64,000 nucleotides of DNA from JAILLW01 sp045640525 (GTDB taxonomy: Bacteria > Bacillota > Clostridia > Lachnospirales > Lachnospiraceae), in assembly GCA_045640525.1 (NCBI GenBank), contig JAZUFE010000002.1:1-64000 (forward strand). The letters are read 5' to 3'. Every line of letters starts with the position of its first letter. Within the stretch, counting starts at the first letter, position 1. The translations under genes and the position numbers were made by a program. The notes beneath the pieces are model-generated. The model made no database searches. It was not told the DNA's origin and saw nothing but the letters and a program-made list of their open reading frames with translations. Below, piece by piece: positions 8,284 through 16,970 of this stretch.

Positions 8284-8667
8284 TTAGTGCAACAGCAATG
8301 ACAGGGAATCATCCAATTCGGGTTCTTTTACGGTCATAATTTTAAAGGTCTTTAGTTCGTAATTGCAATTCGTTGAAGGATTGATAATTGCGCTTACTTT
8401 AAGAACCTGATTTTCATTAATAGGGTATGAATCATCAAAGGGGTTTTCATCGAGTGAAGACTCCTTTGATTTTTTAATGTCCGAATATGCATTTGATGTG
8501 GCCTGATAGTAAGCCCTGGTTCTGTCAGCCAGCTTCAGACACAAACGATAATCCGCATTTGCTGAAGACAGAGTCAACCCTGCGAAACACACAAGGGTGA
8601 GAATGACTATAATCACCATAATGGAAGATGCTCCGATGCTGATTCCGAAGGTTTTTCTTTTCTTCAT
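8284..8667 (-). CDS. Small membrane-anchored protein of the pilin-like operon
   Basis: A 127-residue protein with a basic start (MKKRKTFG), one hydrophobic helix (about residues 13-35) and an extracellular remainder. I do not recognise a named family. Its size, topology and place as the last gene of the GspF-type operon fit a minor pilin or pilin-assembly component, but no clear prepilin cleavage motif is seen. Start ATG 8667 is chosen because GGAGGG lies just upstream within the end of the preceding gene, with which it overlaps by 4 bp. It ends 3 bp from the sortase stop on the other strand. Confidence 0.7.
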   Translation of the reverse strand: MKKRKTFGISIGASSIMVIIVILTLVCFAGLTLSSANADYRLCLKLADRTRAYYQATSNAYSDIKKSKESSLDENPFDDSYPINENQVLKVSAIINPSTNCNYELKTFKIMTVKEPELDDSLSLLLH

Positions 8668-9074
8668 CTTTCGCCCTCCGTGGGATAATAAGCAACCGAC
8701 AAAGAGTATATTTCTTCGTCGGAACTGTTCTGTATACACGAAATATTCAAATTAAGAAGCCCGTCGTCTTCACTCAATGTTCCCGTTATTTTAAACGAAT
8801 CATCGGGATTCCAATTGATGATATGATCCTCGATAGTAGTCGTACCTTCAAGGAAGTCTTTCATTTCTTGAAGATTGCCATCGCACGAGTAAAAGGTTTC
8901 GGCCATGCTTTCACAATACACAACGGCGTGATTTAGACTTACACTCCTGTTACTTAGTATGTGACCTTTGATAAACATTTGGACGCATACTGCCGCAGCA
9001 AGACAGAAAAACAGTATTGCCATCATAAGTTCCATTAAAAACAGACCGGTTTTGGAGGTTGAATTATTCTTCAT
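8664..9074 (-). CDS. Type IV pilin-like protein
   Basis: A 136-residue protein with a type IV prepilin N-terminus: KTG followed by LFLME and a long hydrophobic helix, so cleavage after Gly and a Glu at +5 match the class III signal used by prepilin peptidase. The rest is a soluble, acidic domain with several cysteines. It is probably a pseudopilin. Start ATG 9074 has GGAGG 5 nt upstream (TGGAGG region on the minus strand) and overlaps the preceding gene by 11 bp. No prepilin peptidase gene lies nearby. Confidence 0.72.
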   Translation of the reverse strand: MKNNSTSKTGLFLMELMMAILFFCLAAAVCVQMFIKGHILSNRSVSLNHAVVYCESMAETFYSCDGNLQEMKDFLEGTTTIEDHIINWNPDDSFKITGTLSEDDGLLNLNISCIQNSSDEEIYSLSVAYYPTEGER

Positions 9075-9561
9075 CACTACCTCCTTTGGAATGTAAAGAT
9101 ATATTGAAACCGTAGTCTTCATCATCATTGACTTTGATAGAGCAATGAATCAGATTGTTGTTCGCTATATCAATGTTAAAGGAATCCAATTCAAGAATGG
9201 GCTGCCCGGCTTCGGGAGCAAGTGACAGATTGTTCCTTGCGGTTAATTCGCGTAAAGCTCCGTCATATTCATATATGTAGGTAGTGTATTCCTTGCCGTT
9301 TGAGTTCGAAGTGATAATTATGGCCGGATTTTCATCGAACTTACCGATTGAGAGACAATTTGCTTCATCGGTTTGGTGAATTTTTTCGACAATATATGCG
9401 ACGGCCGTTCTTGAGTTGAAATTGTCATCCATGGTAGATACCGTGTCCGAGTATATGTTTGCACCTATTGAAATCAAAAAGATAGCAGAGATGACAAAGA
9501 TACCAAACAGTGCCAATACAAACAGTATATCTACTATGTGACGGTTACGCTTTTCTTTCAT
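9064..9561 (-). CDS. DUF4860-type pilin-like membrane protein
   Basis: A 165-residue protein with a basic N-terminus (MKEKRNRH), one hydrophobic helix (about residues 11-33) and an extracellular domain with the pattern SRTAVAYIVEKIHQTD near residues 51-66. I place it in the DUF4860 group, which is found in Lachnospiraceae beside GspF-like genes. Its role is unknown; context suggests a pseudopilin-like subunit. It lies 1 nt downstream of the next gene in the operon and overlaps the following one. Confidence 0.65.
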   Translation of the reverse strand: MKEKRNRHIVDILFVLALFGIFVISAIFLISIGANIYSDTVSTMDDNFNSRTAVAYIVEKIHQTDEANCLSIGKFDENPAIIITSNSNGKEYTTYIYEYDGALRELTARNNLSLAPEAGQPILELDSFNIDIANNNLIHCSIKVNDDEDYGFNISLHSKGGSDEE

Positions 9562-9562
9562 A

Positions 9563-9898
9563 CTAATTTTCCACCGTAAGAATTGTTACATCCGGCCTGA
9601 GGTTTGATGCTATAGGCTGATAATCAACGGCAAACAATTCGTGGTTATATGTTAATCCGTAATGTTCCTCTATATATTTAAGCGACGGAGGGTAGAACCC
9701 TTCGACGGCATAACAATGTACTATATCTTTATTCAGTGCATTCTGTAAGCTTTCCATCTGACGCTCTACGGTTGATTCGTTAACCGAAGAAACTATCAGA
9801 TAGAAGGCAACAATTAATAAGGGCATAAGAAGATACAGCAGCCCTGATTTTGATTTTTGATCCGTATGTTTAGTTTCTTTGGTTGTGAATCTATGCAT
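9563..9898 (-). CDS. Conserved membrane-anchored protein of the pilin-like operon
   Basis: A 111-residue protein with one transmembrane helix (about residues 20-40) and a C-terminal extracellular part containing CYAVEGFYPPSLKYIEEHYG (about residues 62-81), a stretch that recalls the short globular heads of pseudopilins. No named family recognised. It lies 7 nt downstream of the GspF-type gene and 1 nt before the DUF4860-type gene, so it is part of the same transcript and probably the same complex. Confidence 0.65.
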   Translation of the reverse strand: MHRFTTKETKHTDQKSKSGLLYLLMPLLIVAFYLIVSSVNESTVERQMESLQNALNKDIVHCYAVEGFYPPSLKYIEEHYGLTYNHELFAVDYQPIASNLRPDVTILTVEN

Positions 9899-9905
9899 GT
9901 TTTTT

Positions 9906-10952
9906 CTATCCTATACTCGACATGATACCCATAAGCGGAAGCAATACCGATAGTAAGATTACCCCTACGATAACCGACAGTATTATTACCAAAGTAGGTT
10001 CAATTATTGACAGAATGCGATGAAGCTGCTTGTTGGTAGCCTCGTCATAGTGCTCGGCAACCTGTTTGAAAATCTCTTCCTGAGAACCTGCCTTCTCGCC
10101 GATATCTATCATTTTGGTATACAAATTGGAAAAGACTTTGGCCTTCATCAAGGCTTCGGTCATGGTATCGCGGTTGGCGATGGCTTCCTTAATAACATCG
10201 ATTTTCTTCTCCATAGCGGAATTTTCAACAAGCTCTTTGGCCATATCAAGGGTAGTATCTATACTCATTCCCGAACTTATACCAAGGAACATTGCCGATG
10301 CCAATCGACTTGTGGCTACATTGGTATAGAAGTCACCGGCAATCGGAGCTTTGGATAAGATCTTTTTGCGAGCCAGCCTGACAGCAGGTATTTTGTTGAT
10401 TATCAGGAGCACGATTACTAAAGAAATGAGAACAATGGTTATCGTTATCGAATATTTGCTTAATGTATTTCCGATATTCATCATGCTTTCGGCGAAGGGT
10501 GTCATTTCACTTCCGAGTTGTACGAAAACCTGTTTAAATATGGGAAGAACCTTAACAATCAAGACAATGATAATCAGTAGCATCATACCGATCATTATTA
10601 AAGGATAAGTTACGGCAGATTTGATTCCGTCGGATACATCCTGCTCGTGTTCATAGTATTCAGCCAAAGAAATGAGGACATCTTCCGGTTTGCCCGCTTC
10701 TTCTCCCAAGGCAACAAGTGAAACAACGTAATCGGGAAATACACCGGTTTGTTCCAATGCCTGATGCAACTTATTACCTTTTTGGCAATAAGAACCGATT
10801 TGCTCCAATAGTTCTTTGCCGTCAGAGGAGAGAGTATCTTCTTTGAGAATTTCCATTCCGGATCCCGGAGTAATTCCTGCTTTGTATATCAAGGCGGTTT
10901 GTCTGCAAAATGCAGCAATTTCTTCGTTCTTAAGTTGCGAAAATTTCTTCAT
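9906..10952 (-). CDS. Type II secretion / type IV pilus inner-membrane platform protein (GspF/PilC/ComGB family)
   Basis: A 348-residue protein with the duplicated T2SSF architecture: a cytoplasmic helical domain (about 10-115), a hydrophobic pair (about 115-200), a second helical domain (about 205-310) and a final membrane segment. Motifs LYKAGITPGSGMEIL in repeat 1 and LGISSGMSIDTTLDMA in repeat 2 correspond to each other, as do the EEAGKPEDVL and EKAGSQEEIF stretches. Such proteins anchor the assembly ATPase and extrude pilins. No GspE/PilB-type ATPase gene is adjacent, so one must be encoded elsewhere. Start ATG 10952 has GGAG upstream. Confidence 0.88.
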   Translation of the reverse strand: MKKFSQLKNEEIAAFCRQTALIYKAGITPGSGMEILKEDTLSSDGKELLEQIGSYCQKGNKLHQALEQTGVFPDYVVSLVALGEEAGKPEDVLISLAEYYEHEQDVSDGIKSAVTYPLIMIGMMLLIIIVLIVKVLPIFKQVFVQLGSEMTPFAESMMNIGNTLSKYSITITIVLISLVIVLLIINKIPAVRLARKKILSKAPIAGDFYTNVATSRLASAMFLGISSGMSIDTTLDMAKELVENSAMEKKIDVIKEAIANRDTMTEALMKAKVFSNLYTKMIDIGEKAGSQEEIFKQVAEHYDEATNKQLHRILSIIEPTLVIILSVIVGVILLSVLLPLMGIMSSIG

Positions 10953-10961
10953 GTTTTCTCC

Positions 10962-11894
10962 TTAATATATGTACTTGGTCATATAGCTGCCGCCGTCTCC
11001 TATGAAGGATACCAAAGCTTCTTCTCCGGAGTTATCAGCGACGGTCGGATCCATAATAGACCAATTGGTTCCGTCGAATTCTACGATTCCGTTAATCCAT
11101 CCGATGTTTTCGGCATACGTACTTATCCACGCATGATACGCACTGCCGGCATAACCGACTTCCATTCTGGTCGGAATACGCTGTGACCTTAACATGGCTG
11201 TCATCATGGAAGCATAGTCAAGACAGATACCGCTTCCCTTGGCTAACGCACGATCCGGATCCGGGACATAGTCGTTCTCTATATTCTCAGCCATTTCAAC
11301 GTCATATGACATGTTTTCTATAACGTAATTATATACGTAGCTGATGGCTTCCAAATCATCATGCGCCGTGGAGACGGCACTTTGTGCTATAGGTACAATC
11401 TTACTGTCTTTGTTGAACTTGACATATTGATTTGGGTATAAGAAAGCCCCCATTTCGTTTGTTACTTGGAAATCATAGTCTCCTTGATAAAGAACAGAAT
11501 ACTGAGTTCCTTCAATTTGCTCGTAAACACCTATTGTATAAGCACCGTTGCCTGCCGAAATCGGAAAGGTTTCAATGTTATTGTCGTGTATATCATAAGT
11601 ATATGTCATATAATCCGGTCCGGTGATTTGTATCTTTACCTTATCCGATTCTCCGCAATATTGAATCATTACATATCCTTCGGAAGCATTTGAATAATCA
11701 ACCAGAACATAATCATCTTTATAGACATTGGTACCGCTGTCTTTAGGACATAGGCAGTTGGGCGTATTGTCCCTAAGAGTTGTAGAAGAAGACACATAAG
11801 CTTCGTGTCTTTTTTCACAACCGCACAGCATGGGTATAACCGAAAATATCAGTAAATATGCAATTAGATTTTTAATAGGAAACTTTTTAGGCAT
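10962..11894 (-). CDS. Transglutaminase-like cysteine protease-fold lipoprotein
   Basis: A 310-residue exported protein. The N-terminus has a signal peptide ending LCGC, a lipobox, predicting a lipoprotein. The transglutaminase-like core is in the C-terminal half: GSGICLDYASMMTAMLR with the catalytic Cys, AYHAWIS with the His and SIMDPT with the Asp. Such domains act as proteases or peptidoglycan/protein-modifying enzymes. It is the first gene of the minus-strand pilin-like operon, 9 nt before the GspF-type gene. ATG 11894 is chosen over the upstream in-frame ATG 11936 because the promoter lies between them; no Shine-Dalgarno sequence precedes it. Confidence 0.8.
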   Translation of the reverse strand: MPKKFPIKNLIAYLLIFSVIPMLCGCEKRHEAYVSSSTTLRDNTPNCLCPKDSGTNVYKDDYVLVDYSNASEGYVMIQYCGESDKVKIQITGPDYMTYTYDIHDNNIETFPISAGNGAYTIGVYEQIEGTQYSVLYQGDYDFQVTNEMGAFLYPNQYVKFNKDSKIVPIAQSAVSTAHDDLEAISYVYNYVIENMSYDVEMAENIENDYVPDPDRALAKGSGICLDYASMMTAMLRSQRIPTRMEVGYAGSAYHAWISTYAENIGWINGIVEFDGTNWSIMDPTVADNSGEEALVSFIGDGGSYMTKYIY

Positions 11895-11901
11895 CACAAT
11901 A

Positions 11902-11930
11902 ATTATAGTATAAGTTTCGACGTGTGCAAA
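11902..11930 (-). promoter_or_regulatory. Promoter of the pilin-like operon, giving a probably leaderless mRNA
   Basis: On the minus strand, TTTGCA (11930-11925), a 17-nt spacer and a perfect TATAAT (11907-11902). Only 7 nt separate the -10 box from the ATG at 11894, so the predicted transcription start coincides with the start codon or the base before it. Confidence 0.7.
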
Positions 11931-11977
11931 GAACATATGATTTTTGAAAATTCTATTAAAAATGTTTAAAAAATCTG

Positions 11978-12006
11978 TTTACAGGGTGACAAAAGTGTGC
12001 TAAATT
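11978..12006 (+). promoter_or_regulatory. Promoter of the sugar ABC transporter operon
   Basis: TTTACA (11978-11983), a 17-nt spacer and TAAATT (12001-12006), 56 nt before the GTG start of the first permease gene. Spacing is ideal and each box matches 5 of 6. Confidence 0.65.
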
Positions 12007-12018
12007 GATGATAGCGTA

Positions 12019-12038
12019 CTAGTATACAAGTTTACTAG
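12019..12038 (+). promoter_or_regulatory. Candidate operator, inverted repeat CTAGTA-N8-TACTAG
   Basis: A 20-bp inverted repeat starting 12 nt after the -10 box, thus just downstream of the expected transcription start of the ABC transporter operon. It is a plausible repressor site (GntR- or LacI-type regulators use such arrangements), but the regulator is not encoded nearby and the family is not identified. Confidence 0.45.
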
Positions 12039-12062
12039 AAGGCAAACAGGAGGAAAACAACA

Positions 12063-13013
12063 GTGGCTAAGAAGGAAAAGACACAAAAAGTTGCAAAAAC
12101 AAAATTTAGTGCTGCTTATTTCAAAAGATACTGGCAATTATATGCACTTCTTTTGATTCCGCTCATATATCTTTTTGTATTCAAGTATCTTCCCATGAAG
12201 AACATTCTGATTGCGTTTAAGGAGTTCAAACTGAACAAGAGCATATGGGAGATGCCTTGGACAAGCAACGGAGGAATGAAATACTTTATTAAAGCATTTC
12301 AAAATGCGGATTTCCTGAAGTCGTTGAAGAATACGGTTTTCCTTAATCTGTTCGATTTGGTTGTAGGCTTCCCTGCACCGATTATCTTTGCACTGATACT
12401 TAACGAGTTACCGTTCAAGCGATTCAAGAAGGTTGTTCAGACTATAGGATATATGCCCCACTTCCTTTCGTGGGTAATTATCTTCAGTTTGGCAGTACAG
12501 CTTTTCGCACCTACCAACGGATTGGTCAACATGTGGATCAGAGATATGGGAGGAGAAACAATTCCCTTCCTTAATGATTCGACACATTGGATATTTACGT
12601 ATATCGGTATCGGTGTATGGCAGAGCTTTGGATGGGGCTCAATCTTATATCTTGCTGCCATTGCCGGAATAAACACGGAATTGTATGAGGCAGCATCTGT
12701 TGACGGAGCCGGTAGATTTAAGAAGATGTGGCATATAACCTTGCCCGGTATCAAACCTACAATAGTGGTTCTTTTGATTATGAATCTCGGCGGTATTATC
12801 GGCGGCAGCTTCGACAGACCTTTCGCCTTGCAGAATGACCTGGTACTTGATGTTTCGGAAGTTTTGTCAACGTTTGTATATAAAGTAGGTATTAAGAACC
12901 TGAAGTTCTCACTTACAACAGCCATAGGTCTTTTCCAATCTGTTGTTAATCTGTTCTTCCTGCTGAGTGCCAACTGGTTCTCACGAAAACTCGGTGAGCG
13001 CGGAATTTGGTAA
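12063..13013 (+). CDS. LplB-type carbohydrate ABC transporter permease
   Basis: A 316-residue permease of the CUT1 carbohydrate family, LplB subgroup, with six hydrophobic segments. The EAA loop that contacts the ATPase is visible as EAASVDGAGRFKKMWHITLPGIKPT (about residues 217-241, given here only as a position guide by EAASVDGAG). It pairs with the YtcP-type permease and the LplA-type binding protein that follow. No ATPase gene is present, which is normal for this group because a shared MsmX-like ATPase serves several importers. Start GTG 12063 with AGGAGG upstream. Confidence 0.9.
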   Translation: MAKKEKTQKVAKTKFSAAYFKRYWQLYALLLIPLIYLFVFKYLPMKNILIAFKEFKLNKSIWEMPWTSNGGMKYFIKAFQNADFLKSLKNTVFLNLFDLVVGFPAPIIFALILNELPFKRFKKVVQTIGYMPHFLSWVIIFSLAVQLFAPTNGLVNMWIRDMGGETIPFLNDSTHWIFTYIGIGVWQSFGWGSILYLAAIAGINTELYEAASVDGAGRFKKMWHITLPGIKPTIVVLLIMNLGGIIGGSFDRPFALQNDLVLDVSEVLSTFVYKVGIKNLKFSLTTAIGLFQSVVNLFFLLSANWFSRKLGERGIW

Positions 13014-13027
13014 GGGAGGAGAAAGAG

Positions 13028-13900
13028 ATGAAAGTTAAGTCAAACAAAGCCAAGATTGGCGATTGGATATTTGTTTTAATTTGTATAGTAATCAGCGCAG
13101 TATGTGTACTTCCGATGATTAACCTAGCTTCAAAGTCACTCTCAAGTTCGATGCACTTGGTCAGAAACGATGTTTATCTTCTTCCGAAAGGATTGAACTT
13201 TGATGCTTATGCAACCGTTCTGGGAGATATGAAATATGTTAAGTCTTTCTTCTGGACAGTATTTTTGACAGTGGTTTGCACATTCCTGTCGTTATTCATG
13301 ACAGCCATCTGCGCATATCCTTTGATTTTCGAAAAACTTAAGGGACGCGGACTGATTAATGTATTGATTACAATCACGATGTTCTTTAATGCAGGTACAA
13401 TTCCGAACTACCTGTTGATGAAGGAATTGAATCTTATAGATAATCCGCTGGTTTTGATTGTGCCAAGCTGCTTGAGCATTTACAACATGATTATTATGAG
13501 AAGCTTTTTCTACGGAATTCCGGATTCATTGCGAGAATCTGCAGAAATCGATGGCGCAAGCTTCTTCGCAATCCTTTGGAAAATATATGTGCCTTTGTCC
13601 AAACCGGTATTTGCATCACTGGCATTGTTCTATGCGGTAGGACGTTGGAACGGATATTCGGATGCGCTTATGTATGTAACCAAGGATTCATTACAGCCTT
13701 TGCAGTTATTGCTTTACAATGTGTTGAACAGTATCAACTCCGTAGAGATAGCCGCACAGGAAGGATATAAAACTCCGGGCTTGTCAGAGTCACTCAAAGC
13801 GGCAATTGTTATGTTTTCAACAATTCCGATTCTTATGGTTTATCCGTGGCTGCAAAGATACTTCATTGCAGGTGTTACCATGGGTGCGGTTAAGGAATAA
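13028..13900 (+). CDS. YtcP-type carbohydrate ABC transporter permease
   Basis: A 290-residue CUT1 permease, second half of the heterodimer. Six hydrophobic segments, an EAA loop ESAEIDGASFFAILWKI (about residue 176 onward) and a typical C-terminus ending RYFIAGVTMGAVKE. Start ATG 13028 is chosen because GGGAGGAG (13014-13021) precedes it; an in-frame TTG at 13007 lies before that RBS. The ORF is 14 nt after the LplB-type gene and they are cotranscribed. Substrate likely an oligosaccharide or uronic-acid sugar, judging by uxuA-uxuB downstream. Confidence 0.9.
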   Translation: MKVKSNKAKIGDWIFVLICIVISAVCVLPMINLASKSLSSSMHLVRNDVYLLPKGLNFDAYATVLGDMKYVKSFFWTVFLTVVCTFLSLFMTAICAYPLIFEKLKGRGLINVLITITMFFNAGTIPNYLLMKELNLIDNPLVLIVPSCLSIYNMIIMRSFFYGIPDSLRESAEIDGASFFAILWKIYVPLSKPVFASLALFYAVGRWNGYSDALMYVTKDSLQPLQLLLYNVLNSINSVEIAAQEGYKTPGLSESLKAAIVMFSTIPILMVYPWLQRYFIAGVTMGAVKE

Positions 13901-13917
13901 ACACGATAGGGCGTGTT
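13900..13917 (+). other. Intercistronic hairpin before the binding-protein gene
   Basis: AACACG (13900-13905) pairs with CGTGTT (13912-13917) around ATAGGG, immediately after the permease stop codon and 36 nt before the binding-protein start. It has no T-run. Such hairpins often protect the strongly expressed binding-protein message; that role is inferred. Confidence 0.4.
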
Positions 13918-13952
13918 GTTCATAGATAACATTATTTAAATGGAGGTTAAAC

Positions 13953-15662
13953 ATGAAAAAGAAAGTTTTAGCAGTAATTCTTGCTGCAACAATGACACTT
14001 TCGTTGGCAGCATGCGGTGGCTCTGATGCTTCTGCAAGCGCAGCTGCTTCTTCTGAAGCAACAGTATCTGAAAGCACAGAAGCTTCAGAGACTTCTGAAG
14101 AAGTTGCAGAAGGTCCTGATGAGGAAGGAATGCAGGACGGAAAATTCTTAGAAACAAGACACATTTCGGTAGAGGTTTACGACAGAGACGGTAATACACC
14201 TGCCGAAGACAACTATTGGACAGACTGGATTAAGGCTCAGATGCTCGAAAAGTACAACGTAGAAGTTGAGTATATTCCGGTATCTCGTTGGGAAGAAGTT
14301 GACCAGATCAACAACTTGCTTGCAGCAGGCACAGCTCCTGACATTTGTTACTCATATGATTACTCAACAATTCAGACATATGCTAATATGGGCGGTGTTA
14401 TCGATTTGCAGGAACCTTTGGCACAGTACAAAGATAAGCTTACCAACCTTTGGGACTGGCTTGGCGACGAGAACATCTACTATGATCAGGATCCTGTTGC
14501 AGGAACGGTATGGTGTGTAGAAGGTAGAAGAAATAACGTATACAGAATCAATACTTTCGTTCGTCAGGACTGGTTGGATGCATTGGGAATGCAGGCTCCT
14601 ACAACAACAGAGGAGTTCTACAATATGCTTGTAGCATTCAAGGATAATGCAGAGACATTGCTTGGCGCTGATGCTGATAAGATGGTTCCTTTCGAAGTAA
14701 CATCAGACGTAGGTTGGACAGCAGCTCCTATCATTGAGTCATTCATGGATCCCGATATTACAGACCGTGAATACTACATCAACGGTTATGATGACAGAAA
14801 GTTCACAGAGAACGGAACTAAGGAAGCTATCAGACTTCTTAACAAGTGGTATAACGAAGGACTTATGTGGAATGACTTCGCAATTAACGAAACATCTGTA
14901 GGCGATGATTTGTGTAAGGCAGGTTTCGTTGGTTCATTCTGCCAGAACTATGACTATCCTTTCAGAAACGGTGTAGATTCATTCAACGCAGTTCTTAAGG
15001 CTACATACGGTGAGCAGGCTAAGTTCGTTGCAGTTAACTGCTTCACAGATAAGAACGGTAAATATACACACTACCAGTATTCTTCAGCAGGAGACCGTAA
15101 GGCATTCCTTCCTGCAACCAACGAAGAAGTTTTGGCTTCATTACTTTACTTGGATTTCATCTCTTCTCCCGAAGTTGTTGAATACTTGCAGAAGGGTGAA
15201 GAAGGAATCAACCACACAGTACTTGAGGATGGTTCTATAGCAATCGCAGCTGTATCTGAAGAAAATGTTCAGTACACACAGAATTCAGGTAACAATATTG
15301 ACCTGACAATGACATGTAACGGTTTAAGACTTTCAACACCTGAACTTACCAACAGCTCATTGGCTTACGGTTATGCAGAGGTTGATCCTGCAGACGTATT
15401 GAATGCCATGAAGCTTGCAGATCAGGATGCAGTTACACCTGTTAACGTATTCTTGGGTGAAATTGCAGCAGAAGCTGAGGGAACAGACCTTACAGGTAAG
15501 AGAGATGCTACATTTGCTCAGTCAATCGTAGCTTCAGAGGCTGATTTTGATTCAGTTTGGGATGCAGGTATGGCTGAATACCTTGCAGCAGGCGGACAGG
15601 CTATCATCGATGAAAGAACAGAGAAGTTTGACGCTGCTTATACTTCAGAAAACATTGATTAA
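13953..15662 (+). CDS. LplA-type extracellular solute-binding lipoprotein
   Basis: A 569-residue lipoprotein: signal peptide with lipobox LAAC (Cys at about residue 21), a low-complexity Ser/Ala/Glu linker (22-55) and a long class of extracellular binding domain typical of LplA proteins (500-570 residues). Codon use is strongly biased and uniform, suggesting high expression. RBS GGAGG lies before ATG 13953. The lplA-lplB-ytcP set is known from aldouronate (glucuronic-acid-bearing xylooligosaccharide) uptake clusters in Paenibacillus; here the gene order is B-P-A and the next genes degrade hexuronate, supporting a uronide substrate. That substrate is an inference. Confidence 0.9.
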   Translation: MKKKVLAVILAATMTLSLAACGGSDASASAAASSEATVSESTEASETSEEVAEGPDEEGMQDGKFLETRHISVEVYDRDGNTPAEDNYWTDWIKAQMLEKYNVEVEYIPVSRWEEVDQINNLLAAGTAPDICYSYDYSTIQTYANMGGVIDLQEPLAQYKDKLTNLWDWLGDENIYYDQDPVAGTVWCVEGRRNNVYRINTFVRQDWLDALGMQAPTTTEEFYNMLVAFKDNAETLLGADADKMVPFEVTSDVGWTAAPIIESFMDPDITDREYYINGYDDRKFTENGTKEAIRLLNKWYNEGLMWNDFAINETSVGDDLCKAGFVGSFCQNYDYPFRNGVDSFNAVLKATYGEQAKFVAVNCFTDKNGKYTHYQYSSAGDRKAFLPATNEEVLASLLYLDFISSPEVVEYLQKGEEGINHTVLEDGSIAIAAVSEENVQYTQNSGNNIDLTMTCNGLRLSTPELTNSSLAYGYAEVDPADVLNAMKLADQDAVTPVNVFLGEIAAEAEGTDLTGKRDATFAQSIVASEADFDSVWDAGMAEYLAAGGQAIIDERTEKFDAAYTSENID

Positions 15663-15685
15663 TTACTGATTAATTAAGGTTGATG

Positions 15686-15717
15686 TGGCGCTCCACATTA
15701 CGTGGGGCGCCATTTTT
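15686..15717 (+). terminator. Rho-independent terminator after the ABC transporter operon
   Basis: An 11-bp GC-rich stem, 15686-15696 with 15702-15712 (one G-U pair), loop of 5 nt, then TTTTT. It separates the transporter operon from uxuA-uxuB. Confidence 0.9.
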
Positions 15718-15768
15718 AAAGAAAATATTCGATGCATGATATAAGGGCTCATACAGGAACTTTTATAT

Positions 15769-15797
15769 GGTTTATCGAGTAAATCTGATGATATAAT
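15769..15797 (+). promoter_or_regulatory. Putative promoter for uxuA-uxuB
   Basis: A perfect TATAAT at 15792-15797 with a weak -35 (TGGTTT, 15769-15774) 17 nt upstream. The resulting leader is about 90 nt and contains a small hairpin, TCCGAA/TTCGGA at about 15857-15879, close to the RBS AAGGAG. Confidence 0.5.
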
Positions 15798-15896
15798 CAT
15801 ACATGTTCATTTGGTGTGAAGATGTCAGTTAAGTTGTTTGGGAAAACACGAGTAATTCCGAAAGAGAGGGACTTCGGATAGTAAGGAGAAAATATT

Positions 15897-16970
15897 ATGG
15901 AAATGACATTCAGATGGTTTGGGACAGGCTTTGATACGGTTACTCTCAAACAAATCCGCCAGATTCCGGGAGTGAAGGGTGTTATTACGACGTTGTATGA
16001 CACTACACCCGGAGAAGTGTGGAGCCGAGAAAGAATTAAGGCTTTAAAAGATGAAGTTAACGCTTCGGGTCTTCATATATCCGGAATTGAATCTGTAAAT
16101 ATACATGATTCGATTAAAATCGGTTCTTCCGATAGAGATATCTACATTGATAACTATATAGAAACACTTGAGAATCTCGGTAAAGAAGATATTCACCTTG
16201 TATGTTATAACTTCATGCCGGTTTTCGACTGGACCAGAACGGAACTTGCAAGAGTACGTCCCGACGGTTCGACGGTACTTGCGTACACGCAAAAGGCAAT
16301 CGATGCATTAAGCCCCGAGAGTATGTTTGATTCTATATCCAAGGATAGCAACGGAGCTATTCTTCCCGGATGGGAGCCGGAGAGAATGGCCATAATCAAA
16401 GAACTCTTCGAGAAGTACAAAGATGTTGACGAAGAGAAATTGTTCGCAAATCTGAAATATTTTTTGGAAAGAATAATGCCGGTATGTAATAAATATGATA
16501 TAAAGATGGCAATACATCCTGACGATCCGGCATGGAGTGTATTCGGACTTCCGAGAATAATAATTAATCTTGAGAATATTAAGCGTATGATGAGCATGGT
16601 AGATGATGTTCATAACGGAGTAACATTCTGTGCAGGTTCTTACGGCACCAATTTGGAAAATGATCTTCCGACCATGATAAGAGAATTGAAAGGAAGAATT
16701 CATTTCGCACATGTAAGAAACCTGAAGTTCAATTCTCCGGATGATTTTGAAGAGTCTGCACATCTTTCGTCAGACGGAAGCTTTGATATGTATGAGATTA
16801 TGAAAGCACTTTATGATATAGGATTTGACGGACCGATTCGTCCGGATCACGGCAGAATGATATGGGATGAAGTGGCAATGCCGGGTTACGGATTATATGA
16901 CAGGGCACTTGGCGCAACATATTTGAACGGATTGTGGGAGGCAATAGTCAAAAGCAATGAAACTAAGTAA
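15897..16970 (+). CDS. uxuA: Mannonate dehydratase
   Basis: A 357-residue cytoplasmic enzyme that converts D-mannonate to 2-keto-3-deoxy-D-gluconate in hexuronate breakdown. The MTFRWFGTGFDTVTLKQIRQ N-terminus, the YNFMPVFDWTRTEL region (about 102-115), IHPDDPAW (about 204) with metal-binding His, HFAHVRN (about 263) and RPDHGRMIW (about 303) are family hallmarks. Start ATG 15897 follows AAGGAG. The last 14 bp overlap uxuB, so the two are coupled. Confidence 0.95.
   Translation: MEMTFRWFGTGFDTVTLKQIRQIPGVKGVITTLYDTTPGEVWSRERIKALKDEVNASGLHISGIESVNIHDSIKIGSSDRDIYIDNYIETLENLGKEDIHLVCYNFMPVFDWTRTELARVRPDGSTVLAYTQKAIDALSPESMFDSISKDSNGAILPGWEPERMAIIKELFEKYKDVDEEKLFANLKYFLERIMPVCNKYDIKMAIHPDDPAWSVFGLPRIIINLENIKRMMSMVDDVHNGVTFCAGSYGTNLENDLPTMIRELKGRIHFAHVRNLKFNSPDDFEESAHLSSDGSFDMYEIMKALYDIGFDGPIRPDHGRMIWDEVAMPGYGLYDRALGATYLNGLWEAIVKSNETK

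Noticed and set aside
11895..11936. Upstream start ATG 11936 for the transglutaminase-like lipoprotein
   Set aside because: It would lie on the far side of the best promoter and would put extra residues before a normal signal peptide.
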